A stretch of DNA of 64,000 nt from Fidelibacterota bacterium SCGC AAA298-D23 (GCA_000402655.1 AQSI01000001.1:343044-407043); one strand, 5' to 3'; positions 6,563 through 16,514 are shown, counted from the first letter of the stretch. Notes: generated by a model from the sequence alone, not told the origin. Made by a program: numbers and translations.

Positions 6563-7444
6563 CTATTTCCTATATATAAGTATAGAACTACCTAGGATAA
6601 ACAGAGTTCCAACAATTTCTTTCGTTGTCAGTACTTCTCCTAAAAAAACCCAACCCAAAAATATTGCTACAATTGGTGGAAAAATAGCTACATAAGTAAC
6701 TTGAGTTACATTAAGGTATTGATAAAGCCAAAAATAAATCCCCCAAGAAATAAATCCCCCAAAAATAATAAGATAAAGGGTTGAAAGTATAAGTTCGTTT
6801 GTCCAGACTATGACTGATATATCTTCTTTTACTAAAAATGACATTGAAAGCATTACAAATCCTGTCAAAACTTGACAAACTGCATTCATTTGGTAAGGAC
6901 CAACTTCATCATTATATTTTTTGTAAAGAACGCTTGGATATGCCGCTATAATTATAACTGCAATTAAAACAAGTATTGCTAAGAAGGATTGCGAGGCTAA
7001 ATCAATTTCTTGATTAGTACTCATAATTATTACTCCAGTCAGTCCAGCGAATAAAGCTGTAATTTTATTCTTATTAAGTCTTTCGTTTGGATCATCTTTG
7101 ATCATAAAGTGTGCCATCAAGCTTGTGAAGAGAGGAAATAGTCCCCATAAAATGGATGATATACTAGAAAAAATATATTGTGTAGCCCAATATGTCATCC
7201 CATAGGATAGACTAAAGTTTAAAAGTCCAAATGAAAGATACAATTTAATTGCTTGAGGAGTAGTTGGAATAGATAGCTTCTTAAAATAAATGTATAAATA
7301 AAAAATAATTCCTGAAAAAAGGAATCGTAATCCAACGCCGTAAAAAGGCGGAACTCCAGCATTTAGAGAAATTTTAATGAAATACCATGTTGAGCCCCAA
7401 ATCAGGCACAGAGCAATGAATGGGAATAAAATCTTATTATTCAT
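6563..7444 (-). CDS. EamA/DMT-superfamily permease
   Basis: A 293-residue, almost entirely hydrophobic protein with about ten membrane helices in two halves, each resembling an EamA domain. The opening LIWGSTWYFIKI and the C-terminal block beginning with FPPIVAIFLGWVFLGE are typical of this superfamily, whose members export amino acids or other metabolites. The substrate cannot be inferred. Its ATG overlaps the secF stop codon by one base (TAATG), which suggests translational coupling within the secD-secF unit. Confidence 0.85.
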   Translation of the reverse strand: MNNKILFPFIALCLIWGSTWYFIKISLNAGVPPFYGVGLRFLFSGIIFYLYIYFKKLSIPTTPQAIKLYLSFGLLNFSLSYGMTYWATQYIFSSISSILWGLFPLFTSLMAHFMIKDDPNERLNKNKITALFAGLTGVIIMSTNQEIDLASQSFLAILVLIAVIIIAAYPSVLYKKYNDEVGPYQMNAVCQVLTGFVMLSMSFLVKEDISVIVWTNELILSTLYLIIFGGFISWGIYFWLYQYLNVTQVTYVAIFPPIVAIFLGWVFLGEVLTTKEIVGTLFILGSSILIYRK

Positions 7445-8367
7445 TACTTATTAGATGACTGGTATATGGTTGCAAGTAATGCGCTAGCAATATAAATACT
7501 AGAGTAAGTACCTACAATGACACCAACTAACATAGTAAAAGAAAAAGGCCTAATTACTTCACCACCATAAACAAGTAATACAACAATAACGAATAGTGTA
7601 GTTAAGGAAGTAATCAAAGTTCTGCTAAGGGATTGATTTATACTTTTGTTAATAGTTGATTCAAACATGACTGTACCAGAAGATTTCATATTTTCTCTTA
7701 TTCTATCCAAAATAACAATTGTGTCGTTTAATGAATACCCAACAATAGTTAAAAAAGCAGCAACAGTACTTAATGTAATCTCAAATCCTGTAAGAGAAAA
7801 AATACCAAGCGTAATAATAACATCATGTACCAATGCTAAAATAGCTCCTAAAGCAAATCTGAATTCAAATCTAACAGATATATAAAATAAAATTAACACT
7901 AGAGCGGACACAACTGACCAAAATGCTTTTCCACTTAATTCAGAACCTACTTTAGGACTTACTGAACCTAGTGAAAGAATAAAATCATTCTTGTTTTCTG
8001 GAGCTTTTGAAGACATAGAATCATATAAATGATTAATAACTATTTGGCCAAAATTTTCCGGTTCATTATCTAGAGATTTTATTTTAATCATTACATCATT
8101 TTGGCTTCCAAAATATTTAATTTCTTCACCACTTAGGTCTACTAAGTTATCATTTAAAGATACGGATTTGAGTGAACTTCTTACTTCTTGAATTGATACA
8201 TCTTCCGAAAAACTTACTCCAATTGCTGTTCCACCTTTAAAGTCAATTCCAAGATTTACACCCATTAAAAGGATAATGATAGAACCAAAAGCTAGGACAG
8301 ATGACAGGCCAAACCCAAATGATTTGAACTTCATAAAATTAATCTTTGTGTCTTCCATAAACTTCAT
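7444..8367 (-). CDS. secF: Protein translocase subunit SecF
   Basis: A 307-residue SecF with an N-terminal membrane helix, a periplasmic domain beginning with the LGIDFKGGT motif (around residues 39-47) and a C-terminal bundle of about five helices including VGYSLNDTIVILDRIREN. With SecD it uses the proton-motive force to pull preproteins out of the SecYEG channel on the periplasmic side. It follows secD by 2 bp. A few residues precede the usual MKFKSFGF-like start, so the true initiation might be at an internal Met, but the first ATG is tightly coupled to secD. Confidence 0.96.
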   Translation of the reverse strand: MKFMEDTKINFMKFKSFGFGLSSVLAFGSIIILLMGVNLGIDFKGGTAIGVSFSEDVSIQEVRSSLKSVSLNDNLVDLSGEEIKYFGSQNDVMIKIKSLDNEPENFGQIVINHLYDSMSSKAPENKNDFILSLGSVSPKVGSELSGKAFWSVVSALVLILFYISVRFEFRFALGAILALVHDVIITLGIFSLTGFEITLSTVAAFLTIVGYSLNDTIVILDRIRENMKSSGTVMFESTINKSINQSLSRTLITSLTTLFVIVVLLVYGGEVIRPFSFTMLVGVIVGTYSSIYIASALLATIYQSSNK

Positions 8368-8369
8368 AA

Positions 8370-10166
8370 TTATATACTCAGTTTTTCAATATTTTTGCTA
8401 GAAGTCACAAAATCGAATACAAATCTTGTTACTATGATAGCGGTGAACATGCTTACAATAATTCCCCAGAAAAGAACTGTAGCAAATCCTTTAATTGGAC
8501 CACTGCCATATTGATAAAGTACTGCTGCAGCTATTCCAGTTGTTAAATTAGCATCAACAATTGTTCTGATTGCTCTTTCGTACCCAGAATCAATAGCTGA
8601 TCTAACAGATTTACCATTTCGAAGTTCTTCTTTAATTCTTTCAAAAATAATGACATTGGCATCAACAGACATACCCACAGTTAAAATTAGACCAGCAATA
8701 CCAGGAAGGGTTAGTGTTGCCTCTAAAAGTGCTAAGACACCAAGCAATAAAATCAAAGTCCACATCACAGAGAAGCTTGCGATTAAACCTGACATTTTAT
8801 AAAAAAATACGATGAAACATACAACCAGAAAAAGACCAATAGCCATTGATAGTGTCCCCTTGCTAATTGAATCTGCTCCTAAAGAAGCTCCAACAGTTCT
8901 TTCTTCAGCAATTGTAACAGGAACAGGTAAAGCACCAGCTCTTAAAACAATAGCTATATCCTCAGCTTCTTCGATAGAGTCTAATCCTTCAATGACAGTT
9001 CCTCCACCAAAGATTTGACTTCTAATCACAGGAGCCATATGGACTTTCTTATCCAATACAATAGCAATTCTGTTATTGATGTTAGCACCAGTAATCCTAG
9101 CCCATTCTCGCGAACCTTCACTATTCATTTCAACTTCAACAACTGCTTGACCAGCAGTTACTCCAGCTTGACTCAACCTCATTTGCGCATCTTCAATGAC
9201 ACCCCCAGTTAATTCAGCATTATTAAATAAATGAAATAGTGTATAAAATTCTTCTTCTTCACCAATTTCGTTTACAAGTTTTATTGATGAATCGCTAGTT
9301 AAAATTGTACTATTTGTTGCTTCTAAAATTTGTTTTACATCATCTTTGGATAAAATGTCTTTAAATATACTTAAGTCTTTTGACGAAATTGCAAGATTTC
9401 CCCCAACAGAAATCAATAAAGAAGAAAATCCTAGCTCTGAAGACGAACCTGAATCAAATAATTCATTAATTTCATCACTTTGGGTATTGTCATTGGCATT
9501 CGAAGCTGCCATAATACTATCAATTTGTCTGATGATTGTATTTGTACTTTCAACATTTTTCACAATCATTAATTCTAATAATGCTGTACTTTGAAGAAGA
9601 TCTCTAGCTCTTTCAGGATCTTCAATCCCTGCTAATTCTACAATTACTCTATTGTTTCCTTGTTTTTGAATTGTTGGTTCAGCTACACCAAATTGGTCAA
9701 CACGATTTTGTATGATTTCGATAACTCTTTTAATTGAATCTTCAGATTGTAAAGAAAGTTGAGTAATTATTTGTTCTTTGGTTTTTCCATAATTAATAAA
9801 GTATCGAGGTAGTTTAAGCTCGTTTTCATCTGCTAGGCTTTCAAATACTGTAAAAAAGTCACTTGAGGAAGTATTGTATTCACCCTTAAGCTCGGATAAA
9901 AACTGATTAAAATTATTATCTTTATTTTTAGCTAAATTATCAATCAATTGCGGAAGATCTACTTCCAAAACTATATATATTCCACCTTTTAAGTCTAATC
10001 CTTGCTTAATGCTTCTTGACTCAAAATAGTCAACTTGTTCATCTGATAAATTAGATTTCTTGTTTTCATCCATTAACCCATATCTTAATGAAGGAAGAAG
10101 AGCATATATACCTAATCCAAAAACAAACAATATTGTTAGTAGTCTATTTCTTATTGCACTGTTCAT
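8370..10166 (-). CDS. secD: Protein translocase subunit SecD
   Basis: A 598-residue SecD. The first membrane helix is near the N-terminus, followed by the QGLDLKGGIY motif (about 54-63), a large periplasmic region carrying the conserved RVDQFGVAEPTIQ segment, and a C-terminal six-helix RND-like bundle with GMSVDANVIIFERI. It works with SecF and SecA/SecYEG in protein export. The periplasmic part has a low-complexity Ser/Asn/Asp stretch in the middle that looks like an insertion relative to short SecD proteins. It heads the minus-strand unit secD-secF-EamA-DUF502. Confidence 0.96.
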   Translation of the reverse strand: MNSAIRNRLLTILFVFGLGIYALLPSLRYGLMDENKKSNLSDEQVDYFESRSIKQGLDLKGGIYIVLEVDLPQLIDNLAKNKDNNFNQFLSELKGEYNTSSSDFFTVFESLADENELKLPRYFINYGKTKEQIITQLSLQSEDSIKRVIEIIQNRVDQFGVAEPTIQKQGNNRVIVELAGIEDPERARDLLQSTALLELMIVKNVESTNTIIRQIDSIMAASNANDNTQSDEINELFDSGSSSELGFSSLLISVGGNLAISSKDLSIFKDILSKDDVKQILEATNSTILTSDSSIKLVNEIGEEEEFYTLFHLFNNAELTGGVIEDAQMRLSQAGVTAGQAVVEVEMNSEGSREWARITGANINNRIAIVLDKKVHMAPVIRSQIFGGGTVIEGLDSIEEAEDIAIVLRAGALPVPVTIAEERTVGASLGADSISKGTLSMAIGLFLVVCFIVFFYKMSGLIASFSVMWTLILLLGVLALLEATLTLPGIAGLILTVGMSVDANVIIFERIKEELRNGKSVRSAIDSGYERAIRTIVDANLTTGIAAAVLYQYGSGPIKGFATVLFWGIIVSMFTAIIVTRFVFDFVTSSKNIEKLSI

Positions 10167-10210
10167 AAGTGAGAGAATTTAACACATTAAGATATTTTTT
10201 CACTATTTTT

Positions 10211-11389
10211 TTAAATAATATTTAGGGCTTTACCACATTCTCTAAAAGCTTTTATAGAATGTTGTAATTGTTCCTTGGTATGGGAGGAAGATAGTTGCAC
10301 TCTTATCCTTGCTTGTCCTTTTGGAACAACGGGGAAAGAAAATGGAATTACATAAATATTCTCCTCTAATAACATTTCAGATAAAGCAACTGCTTGTTTT
10401 GCATCATAAATCATAATTGGAACAATAGGATGAGAATCTCCTTTAACTTCATATCCAATTTCCTTAATCTGATCTCTAAAATAAGTTGTATTATCATGAA
10501 GCTTGAGAATCAAATTTTTATTTTTACTAATAATATTTATTGCTTTTAAACATGCTACAACCAACGCAGGCGCCAAGCTATTTGAAAAAAGATAAGGTCT
10601 AGATTTTTGTCTTAATGTATCCACAATATTTTTAGAAGCAGAGATAAATCCTCCAGAAGCCCCTCCAAGAGCCTTACCAAAAGTTGAAGAAATGATATCA
10701 ACTTTATCAAGAACTCCACAATGTTCACCACTACCTTTTCCATTTTTACCAATAAATCCAGTGGCATGACAATCGTCTACCATAACTAGCGCATTATATT
10801 TATTAGCTAATTGGACAATCGAATCAACTGGTGCGATTGTTCCGTCCATACTAAATACTCCGTCTGTAACTATAAGCTTAACTCTCGCACTGGACTCAAT
10901 TAATTTTGATTCCAAATCATTCATATCACAATTTTTATATCTAAACTTTTGAGCTTTACTAAGTCTAATTCCATCAATGATTGATGCATGATTTAATTCG
11001 TCTGAAAAAACAGCATCTTCTTGTTCTAAAATTGTTTCAAATAAACCACCATTTGCGTCAAAACATGATGAATATAATATTGTATCTTCCATACCTAAAA
11101 AATCACTTACTGACTGTTCTAATTCTTTATGAATTGTTTGAGTACCGCATATAAATCTAACTGAACCTAATCCAAAACCCCACTCTTGTATAGCTTTCAT
11201 AGCTGCTTCCCTAATTTCACTATTATTTGCTAGACCTAAATAATTGTTTGCGCAAAAATTTAATACCTTTTTGCCATTTACATTAATTTCTGACTCTTGA
11301 GCAGTTTCAATGATTCTTTCATTCTTGTAGGTGCCCTGCTCTTTAATTTCATTTAGTTGAGATTGTAGTATTTGATCTATTTCTTTCAT
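10211..11389 (-). CDS. kbl: 2-amino-3-ketobutyrate CoA ligase (glycine C-acetyltransferase)
   Basis: A 392-residue PLP enzyme of the alpha-oxoamine synthase family. DDCHATG (205-211) carries the cofactor-contacting Asp and His, and STFGKALGGASGG holds the Schiff-base Lys239. The close match to Kbl, rather than BioF or HemA, is supported by N-terminal FCANNYLGLAN and GLGSVRFICGTQ, and above all by the tdh gene 2 bp upstream. It cleaves 2-amino-3-ketobutyrate with CoA to glycine and acetyl-CoA, the second step of threonine catabolism. Length is normal for the family. Confidence 0.95.
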   Translation of the reverse strand: MKEIDQILQSQLNEIKEQGTYKNERIIETAQESEINVNGKKVLNFCANNYLGLANNSEIREAAMKAIQEWGFGLGSVRFICGTQTIHKELEQSVSDFLGMEDTILYSSCFDANGGLFETILEQEDAVFSDELNHASIIDGIRLSKAQKFRYKNCDMNDLESKLIESSARVKLIVTDGVFSMDGTIAPVDSIVQLANKYNALVMVDDCHATGFIGKNGKGSGEHCGVLDKVDIISSTFGKALGGASGGFISASKNIVDTLRQKSRPYLFSNSLAPALVVACLKAINIISKNKNLILKLHDNTTYFRDQIKEIGYEVKGDSHPIVPIMIYDAKQAVALSEMLLEENIYVIPFSFPVVPKGQARIRVQLSSSHTKEQLQHSIKAFRECGKALNII

Positions 11390-11391
11390 TT

Positions 11392-12342
11392 TTATTTACT
11401 TATTATTGAATTTAAAAATTCTTCAAGGCTAATATTACTTGAAAAATTCCAACTCTTTTTAGCTTTTTCACAATTTAGGCTCGTTGGCCAAGTATCTGCA
11501 ACCGATTGAAAATTTTTATCTTCACTGAATTTAATTTTAAAAGAAGGAAATTGTCCCACCAAAAAATCATTTAATTGTTCAATGGAAAAATTAGCTTCCT
11601 CAACATTAAATACTCTTAATTTTGAATCAATAACTTTAAAGTTCATAATATCAATAATCGATGCAATTGTTTTATCTATTCCTATAAATGGCAGTTTTGT
11701 TTTTGGAGTTAACTTACATTCAAATATTGTACCTTTTTTTGCACAATCAATCATTTGTGGCGCATAATCTGTAGTACCACCTGATGGAATAGTATCATAA
11801 CTAATCACTCCTGGAAATCTAATCGATCTAAAATCTAATCCAGAATTTTTAAGTAAACTTTTTTCATGCAACTTACTCCCATATTGCTCAATTAAAAGTT
11901 TGTTATTTCCATATACGGTTGATGGCTTGATGATATCTTGCTCCGAAGCATTCTCAATTTTTCTTGGACCGTAAACAGCAATTGAGCTTGGAAAAAAGAA
12001 TTTTGTCATAATATTATTTTTGATACCAAAAGTATATGAACAGTCAATTAAGTTTTTTGATGCCTTTTCGTTTACTTCATGTGCTAATTTAGGATTTTGG
12101 GAAGCTGTTTGGCTCAAGAGCGCAGCAAAGTGGTAAACTTCAGTAATATGATAGTTTTCAAAGATTGAATTTATCAATTCATAATTAGTAATTGAATCTC
12201 TAAAGTAAATGACAGAATTAATTTCTTCTTTTGGTTTATTTAAATCTAAAGCAATGATTGATTTACCTTTTTTGGATAATTCTTTTAGTGCCTTACTACC
12301 TAATTCGCCATTGTATCCAGTAATTAAAATTCTTTCTTTCAC
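11392..12342 (-). CDS. tdh: L-threonine 3-dehydrogenase, extended-SDR type
   Basis: A 316-residue NAD-dependent epimerase-like protein. The nucleotide-binding motif TGYNGELG is at 8-15, the active-site Ser at 119-120 in FFFPSSIAVYG, and Y144 and K148 in YGNNK. The segment FRSIRFPGVIS followed by PSGGTTDYAPQM is characteristic of the short-chain threonine dehydrogenases found in Bacteroidota and animals, unlike the zinc-dependent Tdh of E. coli. It oxidises threonine to 2-amino-3-ketobutyrate for Kbl, encoded 2 bp downstream. It is divergent from parA across a 78-bp gap. Confidence 0.93.
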   Translation of the reverse strand: MKERILITGYNGELGSKALKELSKKGKSIIALDLNKPKEEINSVIYFRDSITNYELINSIFENYHITEVYHFAALLSQTASQNPKLAHEVNEKASKNLIDCSYTFGIKNNIMTKFFFPSSIAVYGPRKIENASEQDIIKPSTVYGNNKLLIEQYGSKLHEKSLLKNSGLDFRSIRFPGVISYDTIPSGGTTDYAPQMIDCAKKGTIFECKLTPKTKLPFIGIDKTIASIIDIMNFKVIDSKLRVFNVEEANFSIEQLNDFLVGQFPSFKIKFSEDKNFQSVADTWPTSLNCEKAKKSWNFSSNISLEEFLNSIISK

Positions 12343-12420
12343 TCTTAAAGTTAAGTTAGATAAAATGATTTTTTAAAAACTTTGTATTACCCTTATTTAC
12401 CGATTAAATTTTTCATTCAT

Positions 12421-13185
12421 ATGAAAAAAATTATTTCCATAATAAATCAAAAAGGAGGAGTAGGCAAAACTACTACTGCAATTAATTTAGCTGCTAGCTT
12501 AGGTATCTTAGAAAAGAAAACTTTGTTAATTGATTTTGATCCTCAAGCCAATGCTACGACAGGACTAAATGATTTTGATATTAATAATGAATTTTCAATC
12601 TATGACGCAATTAGTGGAAATGAAAAAATAGTAGACATTATTTCAAACACATCTATTGAATATATGGATTTTATAAAATCAGACACCAATTTAGTTGGCT
12701 GTGAGGTAGAGTTGGTTTCATTGGCAAATAGAGAAAAGCAGCTATTAAAGTTGATAAATAAGGTGAAAAAAAATTATGAATATATACTAATAGACTGTCC
12801 TCCATCCTTAGGTCTTTTAACATTAAATGCTTTAACTGCTTCAACAGATGTTTTAATTCCTATTCAAAGCGAATTTTTCGCACTTGAAGGTTTAAAAAGT
12901 CTGCAGGAAACAATTAAAATTGTAAAAGAGAATATAAATGATAAGCTAAATATTCTTGGATTGCTGATTACAATGCATACAAAGAGACTGAGACTTTCTA
13001 AAAAAGTTGAAAGTTTGTTAAAAACAAATTTTAAAAATAAATTATTTAAAACTAAAATTAGTCGAAATGTAAGATTAGCTGAAGCACCAGATGATGGAAA
13101 ACCTGCAATTATGTATGATGTAAATTGTTCGGGTGCAAAAGATTATATGGACTTAGCATTGGAGATAATTAATGAAAAAAAATAA
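12421..13185 (+). CDS. parA: Chromosome-partitioning ATPase ParA (Soj)
   Basis: A 254-residue ParA with the deviant Walker A motif KGGVGKTT at 11-18 directly after a short beta strand, then DFDPQANAT and the Walker B region IDCPPSLGLLTLNAL. An in-frame upstream start at 12382 would add 13 residues of no family resemblance, so I chose the ATG at 12421. It forms ATP-dependent dimers on the nucleoid that move ParB-parS complexes. It overlaps parB by 14 bp, and the pair sits just upstream of the cell-shape and ATP synthase genes. Confidence 0.95.
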   Translation: MKKIISIINQKGGVGKTTTAINLAASLGILEKKTLLIDFDPQANATTGLNDFDINNEFSIYDAISGNEKIVDIISNTSIEYMDFIKSDTNLVGCEVELVSLANREKQLLKLINKVKKNYEYILIDCPPSLGLLTLNALTASTDVLIPIQSEFFALEGLKSLQETIKIVKENINDKLNILGLLITMHTKRLRLSKKVESLLKTNFKNKLFKTKISRNVRLAEAPDDGKPAIMYDVNCSGAKDYMDLALEIINEKK

Positions 13186-14002
13186 ACAGCTCGGTCAAGG
13201 TTTAGGAGCTCTTTTAACCCCTTCAAAGAATAATCTAGAAGATTCTAATCAAAGCAGTATTCTTTTAAGCAAAATTAAACCCAATCCTAATCAGCCTAGA
13301 AAAAATTTTGCAGATAAATCTCTTAAACAATTAGCTCAATCCATAAACGAAAAAGGTTTAATTAGTCCAATTACTGTCAAAAAAGTTGAGAACAAGTATA
13401 TTATTGTAGCTGGTGAAAGAAGATATAGAGCCCACAAACTGTTAAACAAAAAAAGAATTTTAGCTTACGTTATTGATGCAGATACAACTAAAGATGTAAT
13501 GTATATGGCTCTAATTGAGAATATCCAAAGAGAAGACCTCAATCCATTAGAAGAGGCAAAAGGATATAAATATCTTAAAGAAAATTTACAATCCTCAATA
13601 ACTGAAATTGCAAAAACTGTTGGTAAATCAAGGCCTACAGTTTCTAATGCATTAAGACTATTAAAGCTTCCTGATCAAATCCAAGATAGTATCTTAAAAG
13701 GTGAAATTAATGCAGGGCAAGCAAGAGCAATTTTACAGAGAAAAACTACTCAAGGGATGCTTCAGCTTTGGCAAAAACTATTAACAGAGAAGATATCAGT
13801 ACGTAAAACAGAGAAACTTGCTTCAAAAAGAAAGGTTTCTCCTCAATTACAAAACATTCAAGATAAGCTTTCAAGGTTGATAGGCGAAAAAGTAGTTATT
13901 AATCAAAATGCTAAAACCAGAAAAGGTTTTATTAAGATTAATTTCAGTAAAAAAACGGTTAGCAGGGTATTAGATAAGCTACAATCAATTAAGTCTGATT
14001 AG
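13172..14002 (+). CDS. parB: Chromosome-partitioning protein ParB
   Basis: A 276-residue ParB (Spo0J) protein. NPNQPRKNF near residues 37-45 starts the CTPase/ParB-N domain, GERRYRAHKLL is the conserved arginine-rich CTP-binding box, and ITEIAKTVGKSRPTVSNALR is the parS-binding helix-turn-helix. A C-terminal dimerisation segment is present. It loads on parS as a CTP-gated clamp and is moved by ParA. The start overlaps the end of parA. I did not see a consensus parS (TGTTTCACGTGAAACA) in the window, though parS may lie elsewhere. Confidence 0.95.
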   Translation: MKKNKQLGQGLGALLTPSKNNLEDSNQSSILLSKIKPNPNQPRKNFADKSLKQLAQSINEKGLISPITVKKVENKYIIVAGERRYRAHKLLNKKRILAYVIDADTTKDVMYMALIENIQREDLNPLEEAKGYKYLKENLQSSITEIAKTVGKSRPTVSNALRLLKLPDQIQDSILKGEINAGQARAILQRKTTQGMLQLWQKLLTEKISVRKTEKLASKRKVSPQLQNIQDKLSRLIGEKVVINQNAKTRKGFIKINFSKKTVSRVLDKLQSIKSD

Positions 14003-14006
14003 TATT

Positions 14007-14741
14007 ATGAAATTAAGTAAATATAAAATTTTATTTATATCTCCATTTTCAGATAAATCATGGCAAATAGAATTTAATAGATTAACATTTATTTCATCGA
14101 TTGTAGTATTATCAACAATGGTTCTTGGATCAATCATACTTTTATATTTCTCATCGCCAATTGTAAAAGAATACTTAAGAGTTTCAACAATAAACAAAGA
14201 AATAAAACAGCAACAAGAAATCATTAATAACATTGATAAGTCTATCGAAGAGATTGCTTTAATGAAATCTTATATTGATTCAATTATTGGTACAGAAAAG
14301 GGTAATGATTTAAATGAAAACAACATCAGGTATATTTTGGCAAATAATCTTCCTACAGTAAAGCCTGCAGATGGTTTAATTAGTAGAACATATGATACAG
14401 AAACAAAACATTTTGGAATAGATGTTGTAAATATTGAAGGAACACCTATTTTTGCAACAGCGGACGGACAAATAGTTTTTAGTGACTTCTCAGATGATTT
14501 TGGGCATTTTATTATCATAGATCATCAAAATGGATATCTCTCACATTATTATCATAATCAGGAAAATTTTTTTAAAAAAGGGGATACAGTTAAAGCGGGA
14601 GAAGTAATTGCTAAATTAGGCAATACTGGCATGTCCACTGGTCCTCATTTACATTTTGAAATTTGGAAAGATGGAAATTCTATTGATCCCATTAATTTTT
14701 TTGAAGATTTTAATTTAAAATCTGATAAATTATCTCAATGA
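14007..14741 (+). CDS. M23 family metallopeptidase (peptidoglycan DD-endopeptidase)
   Basis: A 244-residue bitopic protein: membrane helix at about 28-52, a coiled-coil linker at about 55-95, and a LytM/M23 domain in the C-terminal half. The zinc-site motifs HFGIDVV (H-x3-D) and GPHLHFEI (H-x-H) are intact, so it should be an active periplasmic endopeptidase that cuts peptide cross-links in peptidoglycan. It overlaps the bactofilin gene by 4 bp. Bactofilin plus M23 pairs (for example Helicobacter CcmA-Csd1 and the LmdC-BacA system) control cell shape, so this protein is probably positioned by the adjacent bactofilin. Confidence 0.92.
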   Translation: MKLSKYKILFISPFSDKSWQIEFNRLTFISSIVVLSTMVLGSIILLYFSSPIVKEYLRVSTINKEIKQQQEIINNIDKSIEEIALMKSYIDSIIGTEKGNDLNENNIRYILANNLPTVKPADGLISRTYDTETKHFGIDVVNIEGTPIFATADGQIVFSDFSDDFGHFIIIDHQNGYLSHYYHNQENFFKKGDTVKAGEVIAKLGNTGMSTGPHLHFEIWKDGNSIDPINFFEDFNLKSDKLSQ

Positions 14742-15082
14742 AAATTCAATCCAAAGCAACTAATAGTCAAACAATCATTGCTGAAGATGTTGCCATTGAT
14801 GGTAATGTACTTCTAAATGGCAATGTAACCATTTATGGAGAGATAAAAGGCTCTGTCAAAACGGACGGAGCAATTCAATTAGCAAAAAGTGGAAAAATAT
14901 ACGGTGATGTTGAAGCATCAATGATTCAAATTAATGGTTATATCGAAGGTGATGCATTCATTAATGGCCCAGCTGAACTCCTGAAAGGTTGTGAGCTTGT
15001 AGGAAATCTAAAGTATAAAGTTCTGACTATTGAGGATGGTGCTCAATTTTCAGGAAGATGTGACATTATAGTTGATGAGTAA
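14738..15082 (+). CDS. Bactofilin (CcmA/BacA-like polymer)
   Basis: A 114-residue bactofilin. From about residue 15 to 110 it shows the short-period right-handed beta-helix pattern (GNVLLNGNVTIYGEIKGSV, IYGDVEASMIQINGYIEGDA) with hydrophobic residues every other position and Gly at turns. Bactofilins polymerise without nucleotides into membrane-associated filaments that recruit peptidoglycan enzymes. It overlaps the M23 peptidase gene at its start and the small AtpZ-like gene at its end, so the shape genes and the ATP synthase operon are joined in one continuous run. Confidence 0.93.
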   Translation: MKIQSKATNSQTIIAEDVAIDGNVLLNGNVTIYGEIKGSVKTDGAIQLAKSGKIYGDVEASMIQINGYIEGDAFINGPAELLKGCELVGNLKYKVLTIEDGAQFSGRCDIIVDE

Positions 15083-15269
15083 AAAAAAGAAACTTAGTTC
15101 TATTTTAGCTGAAAGTTATGCAGTCTATTTTGAGTTCATCGGAATTATTATATCTTGGCTTTTAATAGCATATTTATTATTCAACGATTTTTGGAAAATT
15201 ATTGTAATTATCGTTGGAGTTTTTCATGCTTCTTATCGTGCATATCAACATGTAAAAAATAATAATTAA
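15075..15269 (+). CDS. Small AtpZ/AtpI-like membrane protein
   Basis: A 64-residue protein with two predicted membrane helices (about residues 14-36 and 38-56) in a hairpin, a basic N-terminus and a basic tail. Position immediately before atpB and this topology match the small accessory protein often called AtpI or AtpZ, thought to help assemble the c-ring or carry magnesium or calcium. The sequence is too short for a firm family call. A TTG one codon upstream is also in frame; I chose the ATG at 15075, which overlaps the bactofilin stop (ATGAGTAA). Confidence 0.65.
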   Translation: MSKKKKLSSILAESYAVYFEFIGIIISWLLIAYLLFNDFWKIIVIIVGVFHASYRAYQHVKNNN

Positions 15270-15311
15270 GATTTACACTTTTTTTTCTGTTTTTCCTTAC
15301 AACTTTCTATT

Positions 15312-15320
15312 TATATTTCG
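15312..15320 (+). promoter_or_regulatory. Putative -7 box TATATTTCG before atpB
   Basis: TATATTTCG ends 3 nt before the atpB ATG at 15324, in the 54-bp gap that separates atpB from the preceding genes. It could provide a dedicated, leaderless promoter for the ATP synthase operon. Confidence 0.45.
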
Positions 15321-15323
15321 TCG

Positions 15324-16295
15324 ATGTTTATTGCTGAAAAAGTTGGAAAAGAATGGACAATGGACCAAGCTCCTCAATATGCTATTGACCATGTTGCAAA
15401 CAGCAAAAAAAATATTTTTGAATTTGATTTTCTGAATTCTCTCTCGGCCAAGATTTCAAATTTTTTTGGCATATCTAGTGAGTCATTGTTTTATATTGAT
15501 TTGGGAATTTCTAAGCATGTTTTTTTACTTTTCTTTGTCTCATTTATAGTAGTTTCAACAATTGTTACGCTAATTCAAGGTTATATTTCTCACAAAAAGA
15601 ATATTCCTAACAAGTTTATGAGTATTATTGAGATGTTCGTTATCTATTTAAGAGATGATGTTTTAAAAAATTTCATTGGAGTTAAAGAATATAGATCTTG
15701 GGCTCCTTTAGTTTACACAATCTTCTTTTTTGTACTTTTTGGAAATGTTCTTGGTTTAATTCCTATTTTTGATTTAACAGGTTTGATCGGCAAAATTGGG
15801 TACAATGCTGAAATGTTAGGTAAGGATAACATATTGTATTTATTATCAAAAGGTGGCCATACAGTTACAGCAAATGTTAATGTTACTTTTGCAATAGCTA
15901 CTATTACATTTGTCGCATTTATTGCTGCTGGAATTCAAAAATATGGTTTTGTACAACATTGGAAAAATTTAGCACCTTCTGGATTACCTTGGCCTTTATA
16001 TTTTGTAGTTGTGCCAATTGAATTTATGGGATTATTTATTCGTCCACTTGCTTTGACGCTCAGGTTAGCTGGTAATATGATGGGTGGACATATTGCTTTA
16101 ATAATTTTTATTACTTTTATCTTTAGTGCAACTGCAGAATTGGGGGGTTTAGCTGGTTTCGGAATAGCACCTTTTTCAATCTCACTTGCATTAGGATTAA
16201 CTATGCTTGAACTGCTAGTTGCAGTGATACAAGCATATGTTTTTGCATTATTAACAGCCGTTTTTATTGGAATGGCTATACACGTAGATCACTAA
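15324..16295 (+). CDS. atpB: ATP synthase Fo subunit a
   Basis: A 323-residue subunit a, longer than the roughly 270 residues of E. coli because of an N-terminal extension of about 50-60 residues before the first helix. The proton half-channel signature RPLALTLRLAGNMMGGH holds the essential Arg at about residue 247. The C-terminal helix pair ends in LLELLVAVIQAYVFALL-like sequence typical of the family. It couples proton flow to rotation of the c-ring in the inner membrane. It is the first of eight consecutive subunit genes and may have its own promoter. Confidence 0.95.
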   Translation: MFIAEKVGKEWTMDQAPQYAIDHVANSKKNIFEFDFLNSLSAKISNFFGISSESLFYIDLGISKHVFLLFFVSFIVVSTIVTLIQGYISHKKNIPNKFMSIIEMFVIYLRDDVLKNFIGVKEYRSWAPLVYTIFFFVLFGNVLGLIPIFDLTGLIGKIGYNAEMLGKDNILYLLSKGGHTVTANVNVTFAIATITFVAFIAAGIQKYGFVQHWKNLAPSGLPWPLYFVVVPIEFMGLFIRPLALTLRLAGNMMGGHIALIIFITFIFSATAELGGLAGFGIAPFSISLALGLTMLELLVAVIQAYVFALLTAVFIGMAIHVDH

Positions 16296-16496
<201 letters not shown>

Positions 16497-16514
16497 TTAA
16501 AATAAGGAAATAAT

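Noticed and set aside
12343..14002. parS sites near parAB
   Set aside because: I saw no copy of TGTTTCACGTGAAACA or a close variant by reading; the site may lie outside the window.
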